From Natronococcus pandeyae (GTDB taxonomy: Archaea > Halobacteriota > Halobacteria > Halobacteriales > Natrialbaceae), in assembly GCF_008122205.1 (NCBI RefSeq), contig NZ_PHNJ01000001.1:1-64000 (forward strand): 64,000 bases of DNA, given 5' to 3'. The notes under the pieces are model-generated. The model was not told the origin of the DNA. It did no database searches and worked only from the letters and a program-made list of their open reading frames with translations. Of the stretch, positions 17,253 to 26,566 are shown one piece after another (the stretch's first letter is position 1; every line of letters begins with the position of its first letter). Made by a program: the position numbers and the translations under genes.

Positions 17253-17777
17253 TCACAGCCGCCGATACCGACCCCGGCTCTCGCTGACCTCGCCGCGTCT
17301 GGCGAGCTTCTCGAGCGCATCGTCGACGTACTCGGCGGACACACCGCGCTCGCCGGCGTACTCGGCGACCTCGTCCTCGGTCGGTCGATCGAGTTCCTCG
17401 AGCGCGCGTTCGACGATCTCCTTCTTGCTCCCGCTTCGGGTCGGGCCGCGAGGATCGCGGCCGCCGGCCGCCTCGACCTCGTCGACGTCGAGGCCGGACT
17501 CCTCGAGGTACTCCTCGTCGTCGACGACGCCGTCCGCGACGTCGTCCTCGAGGTCGCCGAACGAGTCGAGTTTCGCGAAGGCGTCACCCTCGCCCTGCCG
17601 GTTCGCGAGCATCGAGGCGCGAACGTCGCGGGCGTGGTTGGCGTCGTCGGTCTCGACGAACTTCTTGCGCTTCTCGTAGGCCTTCCGAGAGCCACAGCGG
17701 GGACACTGGGTCGTCTCCGTACGGCCCTCGATGATCCAGAGGTTCGAACACTCGCTGCAGCCGACGACGGCGTACAT
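17253..17777 (-). CDS. Zinc-ribbon plus winged-helix protein (DUF5817-like)
   Basis: 174 residues. The N-terminal zinc ribbon has CSEC at about 7-10 and CPRCG at about 24-28. After an acidic linker (DLEDDVADGVVDDEEYLEE) the C-terminus (KKEIVERALEELDRPTEDEV through DDALEKLARRGEVSESRGRY) resembles a winged helix. This architecture is widespread in haloarchaea and suggests a nucleic-acid-binding protein; the process is not known. ATG 17777 (MYAVVGCSEC) is used rather than 17822, since the extra residues are Arg-rich and unconserved. Confidence 0.8.
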   Translation of the reverse strand: MYAVVGCSECSNLWIIEGRTETTQCPRCGSRKAYEKRKKFVETDDANHARDVRASMLANRQGEGDAFAKLDSFGDLEDDVADGVVDDEEYLEESGLDVDEVEAAGGRDPRGPTRSGSKKEIVERALEELDRPTEDEVAEYAGERGVSAEYVDDALEKLARRGEVSESRGRYRRL

Positions 17778-17885
17778 GTCTCGTCTCGAGGTGCGGCCTC
17801 GCCGCAGTTCAAGCTTCGGCAACCGGAGCGAAAGTAGTCGCCGGAGGGAGTGGTACTATTAGCGTCGCCGTTCCTGTCGAGACGT

Positions 17886-18224
17886 ATGGAACACGTGTCC
17901 CTCTCCGACCTCGAGACGTCGGAAGCCGCCGACGGTGTCCACCTCGCGCTGATGGCCGGCGCCGAGTCGATGAACGTCCAGCACTTCGAGATCGAACCCG
18001 GTGCGACGGTCGAGGAGCACAGCCACCCGCACGAGCAGACGGGCTTCATCTACGAGGGCGAACTGACCTTCCTCACGGACGACGAGGAGATCGTCTGCGG
18101 ACCCGGCGACTCCTACGCGCTGCCGGGCGATCAGCCCCACGCCGCCGAAAATCGTGGCGACGAGACGGTCCGCGGCGTCGACATCTTCAGCCCGCCGCGG
18201 GAGAACCCGAGCTGGCAGGACTGA
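17886..18224 (+). CDS. Cupin domain protein
   Basis: 112 residues forming a single cupin barrel. Motif 1 is EIEPGATVEEHSHPHEQTGF (His, His, Gln-type metal site), motif 2 PGDSYALPGDQPHAAENRG with the last His ligand. Such stand-alone cupins range from isomerases to dioxygenases to sugar sensors, so no reaction is assigned. Starts at ATG 17886 about 27 nt after a TATA-like TACTATTAGC, consistent with leaderless transcription. Confidence 0.85.
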   Translation: MEHVSLSDLETSEAADGVHLALMAGAESMNVQHFEIEPGATVEEHSHPHEQTGFIYEGELTFLTDDEEIVCGPGDSYALPGDQPHAAENRGDETVRGVDIFSPPRENPSWQD

Positions 18225-18319
18225 CGCCGATCGTCACCCCGTGTTTCTCCCCAGTCCGATCGACTCGCCAGCGACGGCCAGCGGTACGCTCGAGGCGTGC
18301 AACGGATCGAACGCAAATA

Positions 18320-18345
18320 TAATAACTATATCGAATGAGTTATTA
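18320..18345. promoter_or_regulatory. Palindromic operator upstream of the DoxX-like gene
   Basis: TAATAACT at 18320-18327 and AGTTATTA at 18338-18345 form a perfect 8-bp inverted repeat with a 10-nt spacer. It sits 26 bases ahead of the ATG at 18371 in an unusually A/T-rich stretch (about 18311-18362), so it overlaps the expected TATA/BRE region. Such 26-bp dyads are typical of dimeric haloarchaeal repressors. The bound factor is unknown; the ArsR-type gene at 21244 is the nearest regulator. Confidence 0.6.
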
Positions 18346-18370
18346 AGAAATGCTAATCTAGGTCAGATAC

Positions 18371-19759
18371 ATGCTAGAGAAATCGAGCACGTTCTCCGAT
18401 TCGGAATTCGACGAGCGAGCAGGCCCGTGGGTCGCGTTCGCCCGCGTCTTCGCCGGCTTCCTGCTCCTGTACGAACTGACCCTCGGCGGCTGGTGGAAGC
18501 TCGGCTGGTTCACGACCGGACCGAACCCGGAGTGGGTCGGTGCGAACGCCGGCGCGGAGGTTTACTCGGTCGCCGAGCAGGCGGTCGAGGAGGGCACGTT
18601 CGGCTGGTTCGCGGCGATTCTCGAGACCGTCGTCCTCCCGTATCCCGAACTCTGGACGATCCTCGCGCTGGCGGCACAGATCGTCACCGCCGTCGGACTG
18701 ATTCTGGGGCTCTGGACGCGACCGGCCGCGCTCCTCGGGATCCTGTACTTCCTGCCGGTGTTCCACCTCGGGATGATCCGGACGTCGCCGCTGTTCACCG
18801 TCCCGATCGCCTTCGCCTTCGTCGCGAACGCCGGCCGCTACTACGGTCTCGACGCCGTGCTCTGGCGGCGCTCGGATGCGGTCGGTCGCCTCACTCGAGC
18901 CGTCAACGCGCCGCTGCCGATCCGTCGCGCCTGGTACCCGCCGCTCGCCGCGGCGTTTGCCGTCGTCGCGGTGTACTATCTTCTCTCGATTCCCGAGACG
19001 GTCGGCACCCGGGTCCACCTCACGAGCCTCGAGCTGACCGTCTTCGCCGGTCTCGTCGCCGGCGGCCTGTCGTTCGTCTATCGCGGGGCGAATCCGACGT
19101 CGGTCGCGGCGGACGCGCTCCGGGTCTTCGTCGGCTACCGCTTCCTCCAGGAGATCGTCGTTCGAATCGAACCCGGCGCGAACGCCCTGCCGGGGTGGGC
19201 GAGTGCGGAAACCCAGGCCGAGGTGTTCGAAGGCATCGCTGAGGCGCACGTCACGCCGATGAGCGCGGTCATCGAACTCGCGGTTCTCCCCGCGATGAGC
19301 GCGTGGGTCCTCGCGTTCGCCGCCGTCCAGGTCAGCGTCGGCATCGCGCTGCTCGTCGGCTATCGGACGAGAGTCGCCGGCACCGTCGCCGTCGGCTATC
19401 TCACCGTCCTGACGGCGCTCGGCCTCGTTCGACTCGCGCCGCTCGTCTTCGCGAGCGCGATCGTCGCGGCGACGCTCGCCGGCCGACACGCGAGCCTGGA
19501 TTCGATCGCGGGACGCGCACCGCGACCGCCCGCAGTTCCGTCTCGAGCGTCGATCCCCGCCGCAGTCGCCGCCGTCGCGTTTCTGGCGGGCGCCGCCGCG
19601 ATCGGGATCGATCCCGACGCCGGCTACGGCGAGGTCGCGGGTCCGGTCGCCCTCGTGATGCTCGCGTTCGGCCTGCTCGCGCTCGCGTTCGTCTCGAGTC
19701 CGCGCGCGAAACTCGCGTCGAAAGGGGCTCCGGTCGCTCGCACGACGAGCGACGACTGA
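18371..19759 (+). CDS. Duplicated DoxX/DoxD-like integral membrane protein
   Basis: 462 residues with about eleven to twelve membrane helices. Two DoxX-like units can be seen: residues about 18-155 (VAFARVFAGFLLLYELTLGG ... AQIVTAVGLILGLWTRPAAL) and about 240-380 (ADALRVFVGYRFLQEIVVRI ... VQVSVGIALLVGYRTRVAGT). Both contain the 'R-hhhG-hhhh-E' first helix and the 'GhhLhhGhxTRhAhhhG' third helix. DoxX/DoxD relatives form quinone-linked thiosulfate oxidoreductase subunits or redox partners; the role here is unknown. A palindromic operator precedes it. Confidence 0.8.
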   Translation: MLEKSSTFSDSEFDERAGPWVAFARVFAGFLLLYELTLGGWWKLGWFTTGPNPEWVGANAGAEVYSVAEQAVEEGTFGWFAAILETVVLPYPELWTILALAAQIVTAVGLILGLWTRPAALLGILYFLPVFHLGMIRTSPLFTVPIAFAFVANAGRYYGLDAVLWRRSDAVGRLTRAVNAPLPIRRAWYPPLAAAFAVVAVYYLLSIPETVGTRVHLTSLELTVFAGLVAGGLSFVYRGANPTSVAADALRVFVGYRFLQEIVVRIEPGANALPGWASAETQAEVFEGIAEAHVTPMSAVIELAVLPAMSAWVLAFAAVQVSVGIALLVGYRTRVAGTVAVGYLTVLTALGLVRLAPLVFASAIVAATLAGRHASLDSIAGRAPRPPAVPSRASIPAAVAAVAFLAGAAAIGIDPDAGYGEVAGPVALVMLAFGLLALAFVSSPRAKLASKGAPVARTTSDD

Positions 19760-19861
19760 TCGGCTGCGCGCCGCGAGACCGTCTTTTGGAAGCGATTCGT
19801 CGTCGAGCTGTTTACCGACGAATACCACGGAGTTTTATGCGTCACGTCGAAAGGGAGACCG

Positions 19862-21247
19862 ATGTCAACCGAGGCGCAATCCTCGCAACCGTGGGGTCTC
19901 GGACGGATCAGCGCGTACCTCGAGCGACTGGGACCGACGTGGCTCGCCGGCGCGATCGCCGCCGGGCCGGCGACGATGGTCAGCCTGCTCGTCGCGGGCG
20001 CGAGCTTCGGCTACGCGTTGCTGTGGGTCGTCGTGCTCTCGGCGGTCCTCGGGACCGTCGGCCAGTACCTCGCGATGCGACTCGGACTGCTCACCGAGGA
20101 CGGCATCGTCGCGGTGGTCGAGGAGCACCTCGGCTCGTTCTGGGCCTGGGTGCTCGTCGTCGACGTCGTGCTCGCCGCGGGGCTCGCCCAGCTCGTGATC
20201 ATGAAGACGCTGGCCGACGTCAGCGCGACGATCGTCGGGAGCGCCGGACTCGGTATCGCTGCCCTGGCGGATCCTCGACTCTGGGGCGTCACCTGGGCGA
20301 TCGTGCTCGCGCTGGGGCTGGCCGGCGGCGGCTATCGGCTCGCCGAAGTCGGCGCGAAAGTCCTCGTCTCGCTGGTCGTCCTCGCGTTCGTCGCCTCCGC
20401 GTTCGTCGTCCCGATCGACCCCGCCGCGGCCGCGACCGGCCTCACGCCGGAGCTGCCGGCCGGCGTCGACAGTGCGCTCGTCGCTGCAGGCGTCCTCGGC
20501 GGTGCGGTCCACATCACGCTGTTGACGATGCAGAGCTACACGATGCGCGCCCGCGGCTGGACCGAACGGGATCGTGATATCGCAACGTTCGACGTCGTGA
20601 GTTCGATGCTCGTCGCCTTCGGGATCTTCAGCCTCGCGGTCTTCCTCGTCGCGGCGAGCGTCCTCCCCGAGGCCGGCGTCGATCCCGCGACGATCGACGA
20701 GATCCAGGCCGCCCAGGCGCTCGGCCCGATCGCGGGCGAGTACGCCACGTGGCTGTTCCTGCTCGGGCTCTGGGGCGCCGCGGTCTCGACCCTCGGCGGG
20801 AACACGATCGTCCCGCCCTACCTGCTCGCGGACAAACTCGGCTGGGAGCAGTCCGTCGAGGACTCGCGGTACCGGGCGGCGCTCGTCGCGGTCGCGCTCG
20901 CGTCAGCGGCCGGCGCGTTCCTCGAGGGTGCGTTCTTCCAGCTGCTCGTCCTCGTGCTGGCGTTCGGACTCGTCGGCACCCCGTTCGCGCTGGCGATCAT
21001 CCTCTACCTGCTGAACGATCCCGACGTCGTCGGCGAGACGAACTCGCATCTGGAGAACCTCGGCGGACTCGCCCTGTTCGCGATCACGGCCGTCCTCGCG
21101 AGCGAGTTCGTACTCGGGGAACTCGAGACCGTCACCGAGCCGCTCTCGGCGTTCGTCGTCGCGTTCGCCGCGGCGATGGTCCTGGCGATCGTCGGACTCG
21201 CCGCGACCTACGTGCGGGATCGACTCCGCGCTCGCTCGAGCGGTTAG
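19862..21247 (+). CDS. Nramp-like transporter lacking the canonical metal-site motifs
   Basis: 461 residues, eleven or so membrane helices, LeuT fold. TM1 aligns with Nramp from GPTWLAG to AGASFGYALLWVVV, but the metal-binding DPGN is replaced by GPAT, and the TM6 AxxMPH by AVHITLL. The ion preference of classical Nramps (Mn2+, Fe2+) therefore cannot be assumed; divergent Nramp-related groups (for example the magnesium NRMTs) show that selectivity shifts with these motifs. TATA-like GAGTTTTATG lies about 27 nt before the ATG (leaderless). It overlaps the convergent ArsR-type gene by 4 bases. Confidence 0.88.
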   Translation: MSTEAQSSQPWGLGRISAYLERLGPTWLAGAIAAGPATMVSLLVAGASFGYALLWVVVLSAVLGTVGQYLAMRLGLLTEDGIVAVVEEHLGSFWAWVLVVDVVLAAGLAQLVIMKTLADVSATIVGSAGLGIAALADPRLWGVTWAIVLALGLAGGGYRLAEVGAKVLVSLVVLAFVASAFVVPIDPAAAATGLTPELPAGVDSALVAAGVLGGAVHITLLTMQSYTMRARGWTERDRDIATFDVVSSMLVAFGIFSLAVFLVAASVLPEAGVDPATIDEIQAAQALGPIAGEYATWLFLLGLWGAAVSTLGGNTIVPPYLLADKLGWEQSVEDSRYRAALVAVALASAAGAFLEGAFFQLLVLVLAFGLVGTPFALAIILYLLNDPDVVGETNSHLENLGGLALFAITAVLASEFVLGELETVTEPLSAFVVAFAAAMVLAIVGLAATYVRDRLRARSSG

Positions 21248-21627
21248 CTGTACTCCTCGAGGGCGTCCCACTCTCGAGCCATCAGCTCGCGGACGCCGTG
21301 CTCGAGGATCCCTTCGCCGAGCGAGGTCGCCCGATAGTAGGAGTAGAGACCGTCGGTATCGGGCTCCTTTCGCTTGCGGTTCTCGACGAGGCCGACGTCG
21401 ACGAGTTCGTCGAGGTGGTAGTGGAGCGCGTTCGAACGGACGTTCAGCCGATCCCGGAGTTCGCCTGCGCTCTGTGCGCCCTCTTCGACCAGCGAGTTCA
21501 GGGCACGAAACCGCGTCTCGTTACCGATCGAACGCTGCATCGCGAGGTACTCCTCGAGCGAGAGGACGCTGTGCTCCGGCAGCAGTCCCTCCCCCGTTCG
21601 CCGCGCCGTTCGTTCGGACTCCGACAT
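21244..21627 (-). CDS. ArsR-type winged-helix regulator
   Basis: 127 residues. A winged helix lies at about 30-105: GNETRFRALNSLVEEGAQSA, GELRDRLNVRSNALHYHLDE and VGLVENRKRKEPDTDGLYSY. The wing lacks Cys or His clusters, so no metal sensing is visible. It overlaps the 3' end of the Nramp-like gene by 4 nt (stop codons interleaved: TAG on plus, TAA on minus). Could control the transporter or the DoxX-like gene; unproven. Confidence 0.85.
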   Translation of the reverse strand: MSESERTARRTGEGLLPEHSVLSLEEYLAMQRSIGNETRFRALNSLVEEGAQSAGELRDRLNVRSNALHYHLDELVDVGLVENRKRKEPDTDGLYSYYRATSLGEGILEHGVRELMAREWDALEEYS

Positions 21628-21693
21628 ATGCGTCCGTTCGCGGTCCGTCCGCTTAAGCGTTCGCTGAGTCAGTAACTGCTGAAATACCCCGAA

Positions 21694-21701
21694 TTTATAT
21701 A
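21694..21701 (+). promoter_or_regulatory. TATA box fixing a leaderless start
   Basis: TTTATATA, centred about 26 nt before the ATG at 21723. It is too close (about 10 nt) to the upstream in-frame GTG at 21708 for that codon to be transcribed as a start, so ATG 21723 is the likely start. Confidence 0.7.
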
Positions 21702-21722
21702 CTAGCCGTGAGCAGCGAGCGT

Positions 21723-22343
21723 ATGCGCGACCGGATCACCGACGAACTGGGCGACCTCCCCCGCTCACAGTTTCTGGTCTACCTGATGGGTCCCTACGAG
21801 GCGTTCGACGTGGAACGAGCCCTCGAGGACGTCGACCCCGACGCGATCCCCGAATCGGTCGACTTCGGGACCCTCGTGGGATCGGATCACGGCTTAGAAC
21901 GCGACGAGGCCGCGCTCGACCTCCTACTCGACGTGCGCGATCGGCTCCGGACGACCGCCGGCGTCAACGCCTTTCTGGCGATCGACGTCGACGTACCGCT
22001 CGAGGAGATGGACGCGGCCAGCCAGAGCATCGCGTTCGCGAAGGCCAGCAACGCGGTCGTCTACGTCGTCCCCGCCGTCGGCGACAATCTCGGCGTCGGT
22101 ATCGAGGTCGGGTCGGTCCTCGAGGCGTTGTTCGACGACGAGAGATCGGATCACCACCGCGAACGGGTCGCGTTCGTCCACGAATCCGGCGTCCGAAGCG
22201 CGATGATCGCCGCCGTTCGCGACCGCTGGGAGGCGCGAATCTACTCCTACGAGGATCGGGCGACACTCGAGCGCCAGATTCGGCTGTTCGTTCGCGACCT
22301 CATCCGCAAGGAGCGGACCGGCGAACTGCCGAACGTCGACTGA
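21723..22343 (+). CDS. Conserved haloarchaeal protein (DUF7509-like)
   Basis: 206 residues from ATG 21723 (MRDRITDELGDLPRSQFLVY). Two alpha/beta units are apparent: FLVYLMGPYEAFD near the N-terminus and NAFLAIDVDVPLEEMDAASQ ... NAVVYVVPAVGDNLGVGIEV in the middle, followed by FVHESGVRSAMIAAV and a basic C-terminus. The 'GPY' strand-loop and 'GVGIEVG' turn recall nucleoside 2-deoxyribosyltransferase-like folds, but this is only a resemblance. Function unknown. Confidence 0.75.
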   Translation: MRDRITDELGDLPRSQFLVYLMGPYEAFDVERALEDVDPDAIPESVDFGTLVGSDHGLERDEAALDLLLDVRDRLRTTAGVNAFLAIDVDVPLEEMDAASQSIAFAKASNAVVYVVPAVGDNLGVGIEVGSVLEALFDDERSDHHRERVAFVHESGVRSAMIAAVRDRWEARIYSYEDRATLERQIRLFVRDLIRKERTGELPNVD

Positions 22344-22378
22344 GTGCCAGGCAGCGTTAGAACGTCTTTTTCCGTCGA

Positions 22379-22870
22379 TTACGCCCAGTCAGGGGTTCGT
22401 GGTTCGGACGGCGGTTCGGATTCGAGCACGTCGAAACCGTCGTCGGAGAGTTCCGCCTCCACGCCGTCGAATACCTGCACTCGATTGAAACTCTCGCGGG
22501 TCGTCCGCGTATTTCTGCACGAAACTTCCGTAGACGCTTGCGGGTCTTCTTGACAGATCCCGAGAACGTACCGAAGGCTACCGGAAACTGCTCGCTCGAG
22601 TCGGCTGTGCGTCTCTTCGTCTACGGTCGGCTGCGAAGGGTCGTCGAAGAACGTCTCGTACTCGTCGGTCGTACGGGTGCCCACGTTATCGTCCCTATCT
22701 CGGATACTCACTCGAACGAGATCTACGTCCGGTTCTCCCTCCCTGATTCCGCGGAGCGCCTTCAGTTGCACGAAGCCGTCCCACGACGCCCCTGACCGAC
22801 CGAAACAGCCCGCGACGCTACCGGATCCGAGCGTTGCGCCGGTTGCGAGCAATTCGCGTCTTGAGAGCAT
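22379..22870 (-). CDS. Tat-exported lipoprotein, unknown function
   Basis: 163 residues. The N-terminus MLSRRELLATGATLGSGSVA carries a twin-arginine motif (SRRELL) followed by a lipobox (SVAGC), so it is probably exported folded and anchored by lipid on the outer face of the membrane. The mature part is acidic with two further cysteines (GICQEDPQ, SCRNTRTT) that could form a disulfide. A DRDDN stretch is present. No family recognised. Monocistronic; the 3' side faces the DUF7509-like gene. Confidence 0.72.
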   Translation of the reverse strand: MLSRRELLATGATLGSGSVAGCFGRSGASWDGFVQLKALRGIREGEPDVDLVRVSIRDRDDNVGTRTTDEYETFFDDPSQPTVDEETHSRLERAVSGSLRYVLGICQEDPQASTEVSCRNTRTTRESFNRVQVFDGVEAELSDDGFDVLESEPPSEPRTPDWA

Positions 22871-22925
22871 TCGTTGTCGTATAGTAACTGAATAGTAACA
22901 AGAATGGTACGTTTCCGCTCCTCGC

Positions 22926-23387
22926 TCACTCGCGTGACGCGGTATTCGACCCAGTCAACCCCTTTCGCATCTCGACGTGAGGAATTCCCGCCTCCTCGAA
23001 CTCCTCGCCGCGTTGTTCGTAATCGAGGTCGCGATAGAAGCCGGCCGCGTGGGTCTGCGAGTGGAGTTTGAGTTCTTCGAGCCCCTGCTCTCGAGCCTCC
23101 GCCTCGAGGACGGCCATCAGTTCTCGGCCGATCCCCTTCTCGCGTCGCGGCTCGAGGACGGCGACGCGTTCGACCTTGGCGACTCCGTCCTCGTCCTCGA
23201 GCTCCCGCAGTCGCGCGGCGCCGACCGCCTCGTCGCCGTCGTAGGCGACGAAGTGGACGGCGTCGGAATCGTGCTCGTCGTACTCGAGTTCCTCGTCGAC
23301 GCCCTGTTCCTCGACGAACACCTCGTGGCGAACGGCGAAGGCGTCCTCGCGTTCGGCGTCTCCCTCGGCGACGCGTGCTTCGACCAT
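22926..23387 (-). CDS. GNAT family N-acetyltransferase
   Basis: 153 residues. It begins MVEARVAEGDAEREDAFAVR and covers one GNAT domain: RHEVFVEEQGVDEELEYDEH, VAYDGDEAVGAARLRELE, acetyl-CoA pyrophosphate loop PRREKGIGRELMAVLE, then HSQTHAAGFYRDLDYEQRGE. The ElaA/YjcF-like layout suggests acylation of a small molecule or protein amine; substrate unknown. ATG 23387 is chosen because the frame upstream is the complement-shadow of the deacetylase gene. It lies 67 bases after that gene on the same strand. Confidence 0.88.
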   Translation of the reverse strand: MVEARVAEGDAEREDAFAVRHEVFVEEQGVDEELEYDEHDSDAVHFVAYDGDEAVGAARLRELEDEDGVAKVERVAVLEPRREKGIGRELMAVLEAEAREQGLEELKLHSQTHAAGFYRDLDYEQRGEEFEEAGIPHVEMRKGLTGSNTASRE

Positions 23388-23454
23388 GGCGGCGGTAGCG
23401 TCGCTCGAGTCGAGAGCGTTACGGTCCGTCGAAAAGCCCCGGTCGATGTCGGAA

Positions 23455-24576
23455 CTACTGAAACCCGAGTTCCGCGAGCGCCTCGTCGATCGTGACGATC
23501 GCGAGGTCGTTTTCGATCGCCGACTCGATCGTGTACCGGAGGCGTTCCTCGTCGAACGTCTCGAAAAAGGAGTGGGCGCCGACGACCGAGAGGACGTCTT
23601 CCTCCGCGGCAGTTGCCATGAACGAGTCGATCTCTCTCTCGGTCGACTTGTCGGTCTCGATGTACAGCCGCCGTATCGTCGTCGGATCGAGTCCGTCGAG
23701 TTCGTTGTGTCCGCCGCCGTAGCGGTGGTTCCCGACCGTCTCGTACCGATCGCGGACGACGTCCTCCACGGCGCCGTGATACCGGTCGTACGTGTAGACG
23801 AACCCGGTGACGTCGATCCCCCACGACTCGAGCGTCTCGTCGGTCTTCTCGAGCACCTCCCGCATAAACTCCTGTGGGTACCTGACGTAGCCCGACTCGT
23901 CGATCGACTCGCGCAACGGCTCCGCGAGTTCGACGTAGTCGCCCCTCGAGTCGCTTCCACGGCCGGCGGCGGACGCCGAAACGCGGCTGTCCTCGTCGAA
24001 GACGACGAGCGGGTCGTCTTCGATCGCACCGTGTTCGTTCCACTCGACGTAGATCCGGTCGGCTCCCCTGGGAGCCGGCTCGGTCAATCGAATACGACCG
24101 AGGACGCGGTGGCGGTACGTGTGAGACATGACGCTCCACCCGTCCTCGTGCATCTCGAGGAGGTGTTCCGGGTCGAGAAAGTCGTCCTGTTCCAGCATGG
24201 TGCCCGGACAGGCCGCGATGCAGCCGGGAACGTCGTACTCCTGGTGAACCCGGTAGGTGAGCGTGTAGTCTTTTATGTGGCTGTCGTCGTACGTGAAGAC
24301 CACCATCCCCTCGCTGTCTTCGATCGAGGGCGGCGATTTCTCGTCGTCGCGTTGCGGTTGCTCGTCGTCATCGTCGCTGTTCGTTCTGTCGTCACTGTCC
24401 GTCCGCTCGTCGCCACCCTCGTCGCCGCTCACGTCCGGTTTAGCGTCGTTCTGCGAGTCGTCGACACGACTCGAGTCGGGGTCGTCGTCGGATGGTCGCC
24501 GAGAGAGTCTGTACGCGGTCGCAGCCCCGCCTGCAAGCGTGATCCCGGTCACCGAGAGGAGTTTCCGTCGCTGCAT
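23455..24576 (-). CDS. Secreted polysaccharide deacetylase-like protein
   Basis: 373 residues. The N-terminus MQRRKLLSVTGITLAGGAAT is a Tat-like signal or anchor, followed by a 60-residue Asp/Ser-rich linker. The NodB-type domain starts at about 90: VVFTYDDSH (motif 1 Asp-Asp), then WSVMSHTYRHR (motif 2, H-T-Y-R-H zinc ligands), later YPQEFMREVLEKT and SVVGAHSFFETFDEERL. Between motifs 2 and 3 there is a 60-residue beta-rich insert. Probably acts on cell-surface or extracellular glycans. A TATA-like TTAAATAG occurs at about 24772, leaving a long leader. Confidence 0.8.
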   Translation of the reverse strand: MQRRKLLSVTGITLAGGAATAYRLSRRPSDDDPDSSRVDDSQNDAKPDVSGDEGGDERTDSDDRTNSDDDDEQPQRDDEKSPPSIEDSEGMVVFTYDDSHIKDYTLTYRVHQEYDVPGCIAACPGTMLEQDDFLDPEHLLEMHEDGWSVMSHTYRHRVLGRIRLTEPAPRGADRIYVEWNEHGAIEDDPLVVFDEDSRVSASAAGRGSDSRGDYVELAEPLRESIDESGYVRYPQEFMREVLEKTDETLESWGIDVTGFVYTYDRYHGAVEDVVRDRYETVGNHRYGGGHNELDGLDPTTIRRLYIETDKSTEREIDSFMATAAEEDVLSVVGAHSFFETFDEERLRYTIESAIENDLAIVTIDEALAELGFQ

Positions 24577-24948
24577 CTACAGATCACCGTCGGCCGGCCG
24601 CTGTCGTCTGTCGCCGTTCGCACGAAGACGAGATGCTCCCAGGGTCTGCTCCGTCCGGTTCGGCTCTCGATTCCGCTTCGACGGGGAGCGACCCCGCGTT
24701 CCCGTTACGATCGCAGCGGGGACGGTTCCTGGAGGGTATTTCAGATTGCTTGTGCGTTCTGGGGGCATCTATTTAACGAGACACTACTGGTCTACCCGCT
24801 GGCATAAGCTTTTATCACGATCGTGAATCGCTCGGGCCGTCGCTCCTGGATTCGGGACCCGACGGCGATCGGTGAAAGAGACGACGGGTCCCCAACGTAC
24901 AGGGACGAGACAGAACTGCAAGAAAATTGGAACGGTTCTCGAGAGCGC

Positions 24949-25080
24949 CAGGCCGCAACGCGGCCTGACTGTCCGAAAGACTGGCTTACGCCAGCTTTTC
25001 GATGTCTTCGCGGCGGAGCCGCGAAGGTCCGAGAAGCGTTCTACGAAAGCTTCTCGAAAGCGTCGGAACTGCGTTCCGAC
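24949..25080. repeat. Array of short perfect hairpins downstream of icd
   Basis: Consecutive inverted repeats: CAGGCCGC-AAC-GCGGCCTG (24949-24967), a near copy of the icd 3' end (about 24968-25004), CTTCGCGGC-GGA-GCCGCGAAG (25006-25026), CGAGAAGC/GCTTCTCG with 11-nt loop (25030-25056) and GTCGGAAC-TGC-GTTCCGAC (25062-25080). Three have exactly 3-nt loops. No gene is seen in 24577-25096 apart from an unconvincing 63-codon frame at 24577-24768, so this 520-bp gap is mainly the deacetylase promoter and this array. Confidence 0.7.
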
Positions 25081-25096
25081 TGTCCGAAAAACTGGC

Positions 25097-26359
<1,263 letters not shown>

Positions 26360-26508
26360 CTCGTCTGTACGGTGCCTCGATGGGGGTAAAAGGTCTCTCA
26401 TTTCCGCCGATGTTGCGTCTCATTGTGCCCGGTCAGCCGGCCGACCGCTGCCAATCGTGTAAAGATCAGCCCGTAGAATCACTTAGACCGCCAAAACACC
26501 GATTCGAT

Positions 26509-26520
26509 CGTTATATAACG
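26509..26520. promoter_or_regulatory. Symmetric TATA-containing palindrome upstream of icd
   Basis: CGTTATATAACG is a perfect 12-bp palindrome, followed at once by a second small dyad GTTCG-T-CGAAC. It lies about 150 bases upstream of icd and 47 bases downstream of the neighbouring membrane-protein gene on the same strand. The centre (TTATATAA) is a good archaeal TATA box, so it may be the icd promoter with a leader of about 130 nt. Confidence 0.45.
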
Positions 26521-26566
26521 GTTCGTCGAACGTCGAATACCGTCGCGACGAACCGCGATACGGCCG

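Noticed and set aside
19796-19822. TTCGTCG/CGACGAA inverted repeat upstream of the Nramp-like gene
   Set aside because: CGACGA-type words are extremely frequent in this GC-rich genome, so a 7-bp dyad with 13-nt spacer is weak evidence for an operator.
24577-24768. 63-codon frame ending right at the deacetylase start
   Set aside because: Basic, low-complexity sequence with no homology; probably the leader/promoter region of the deacetylase.
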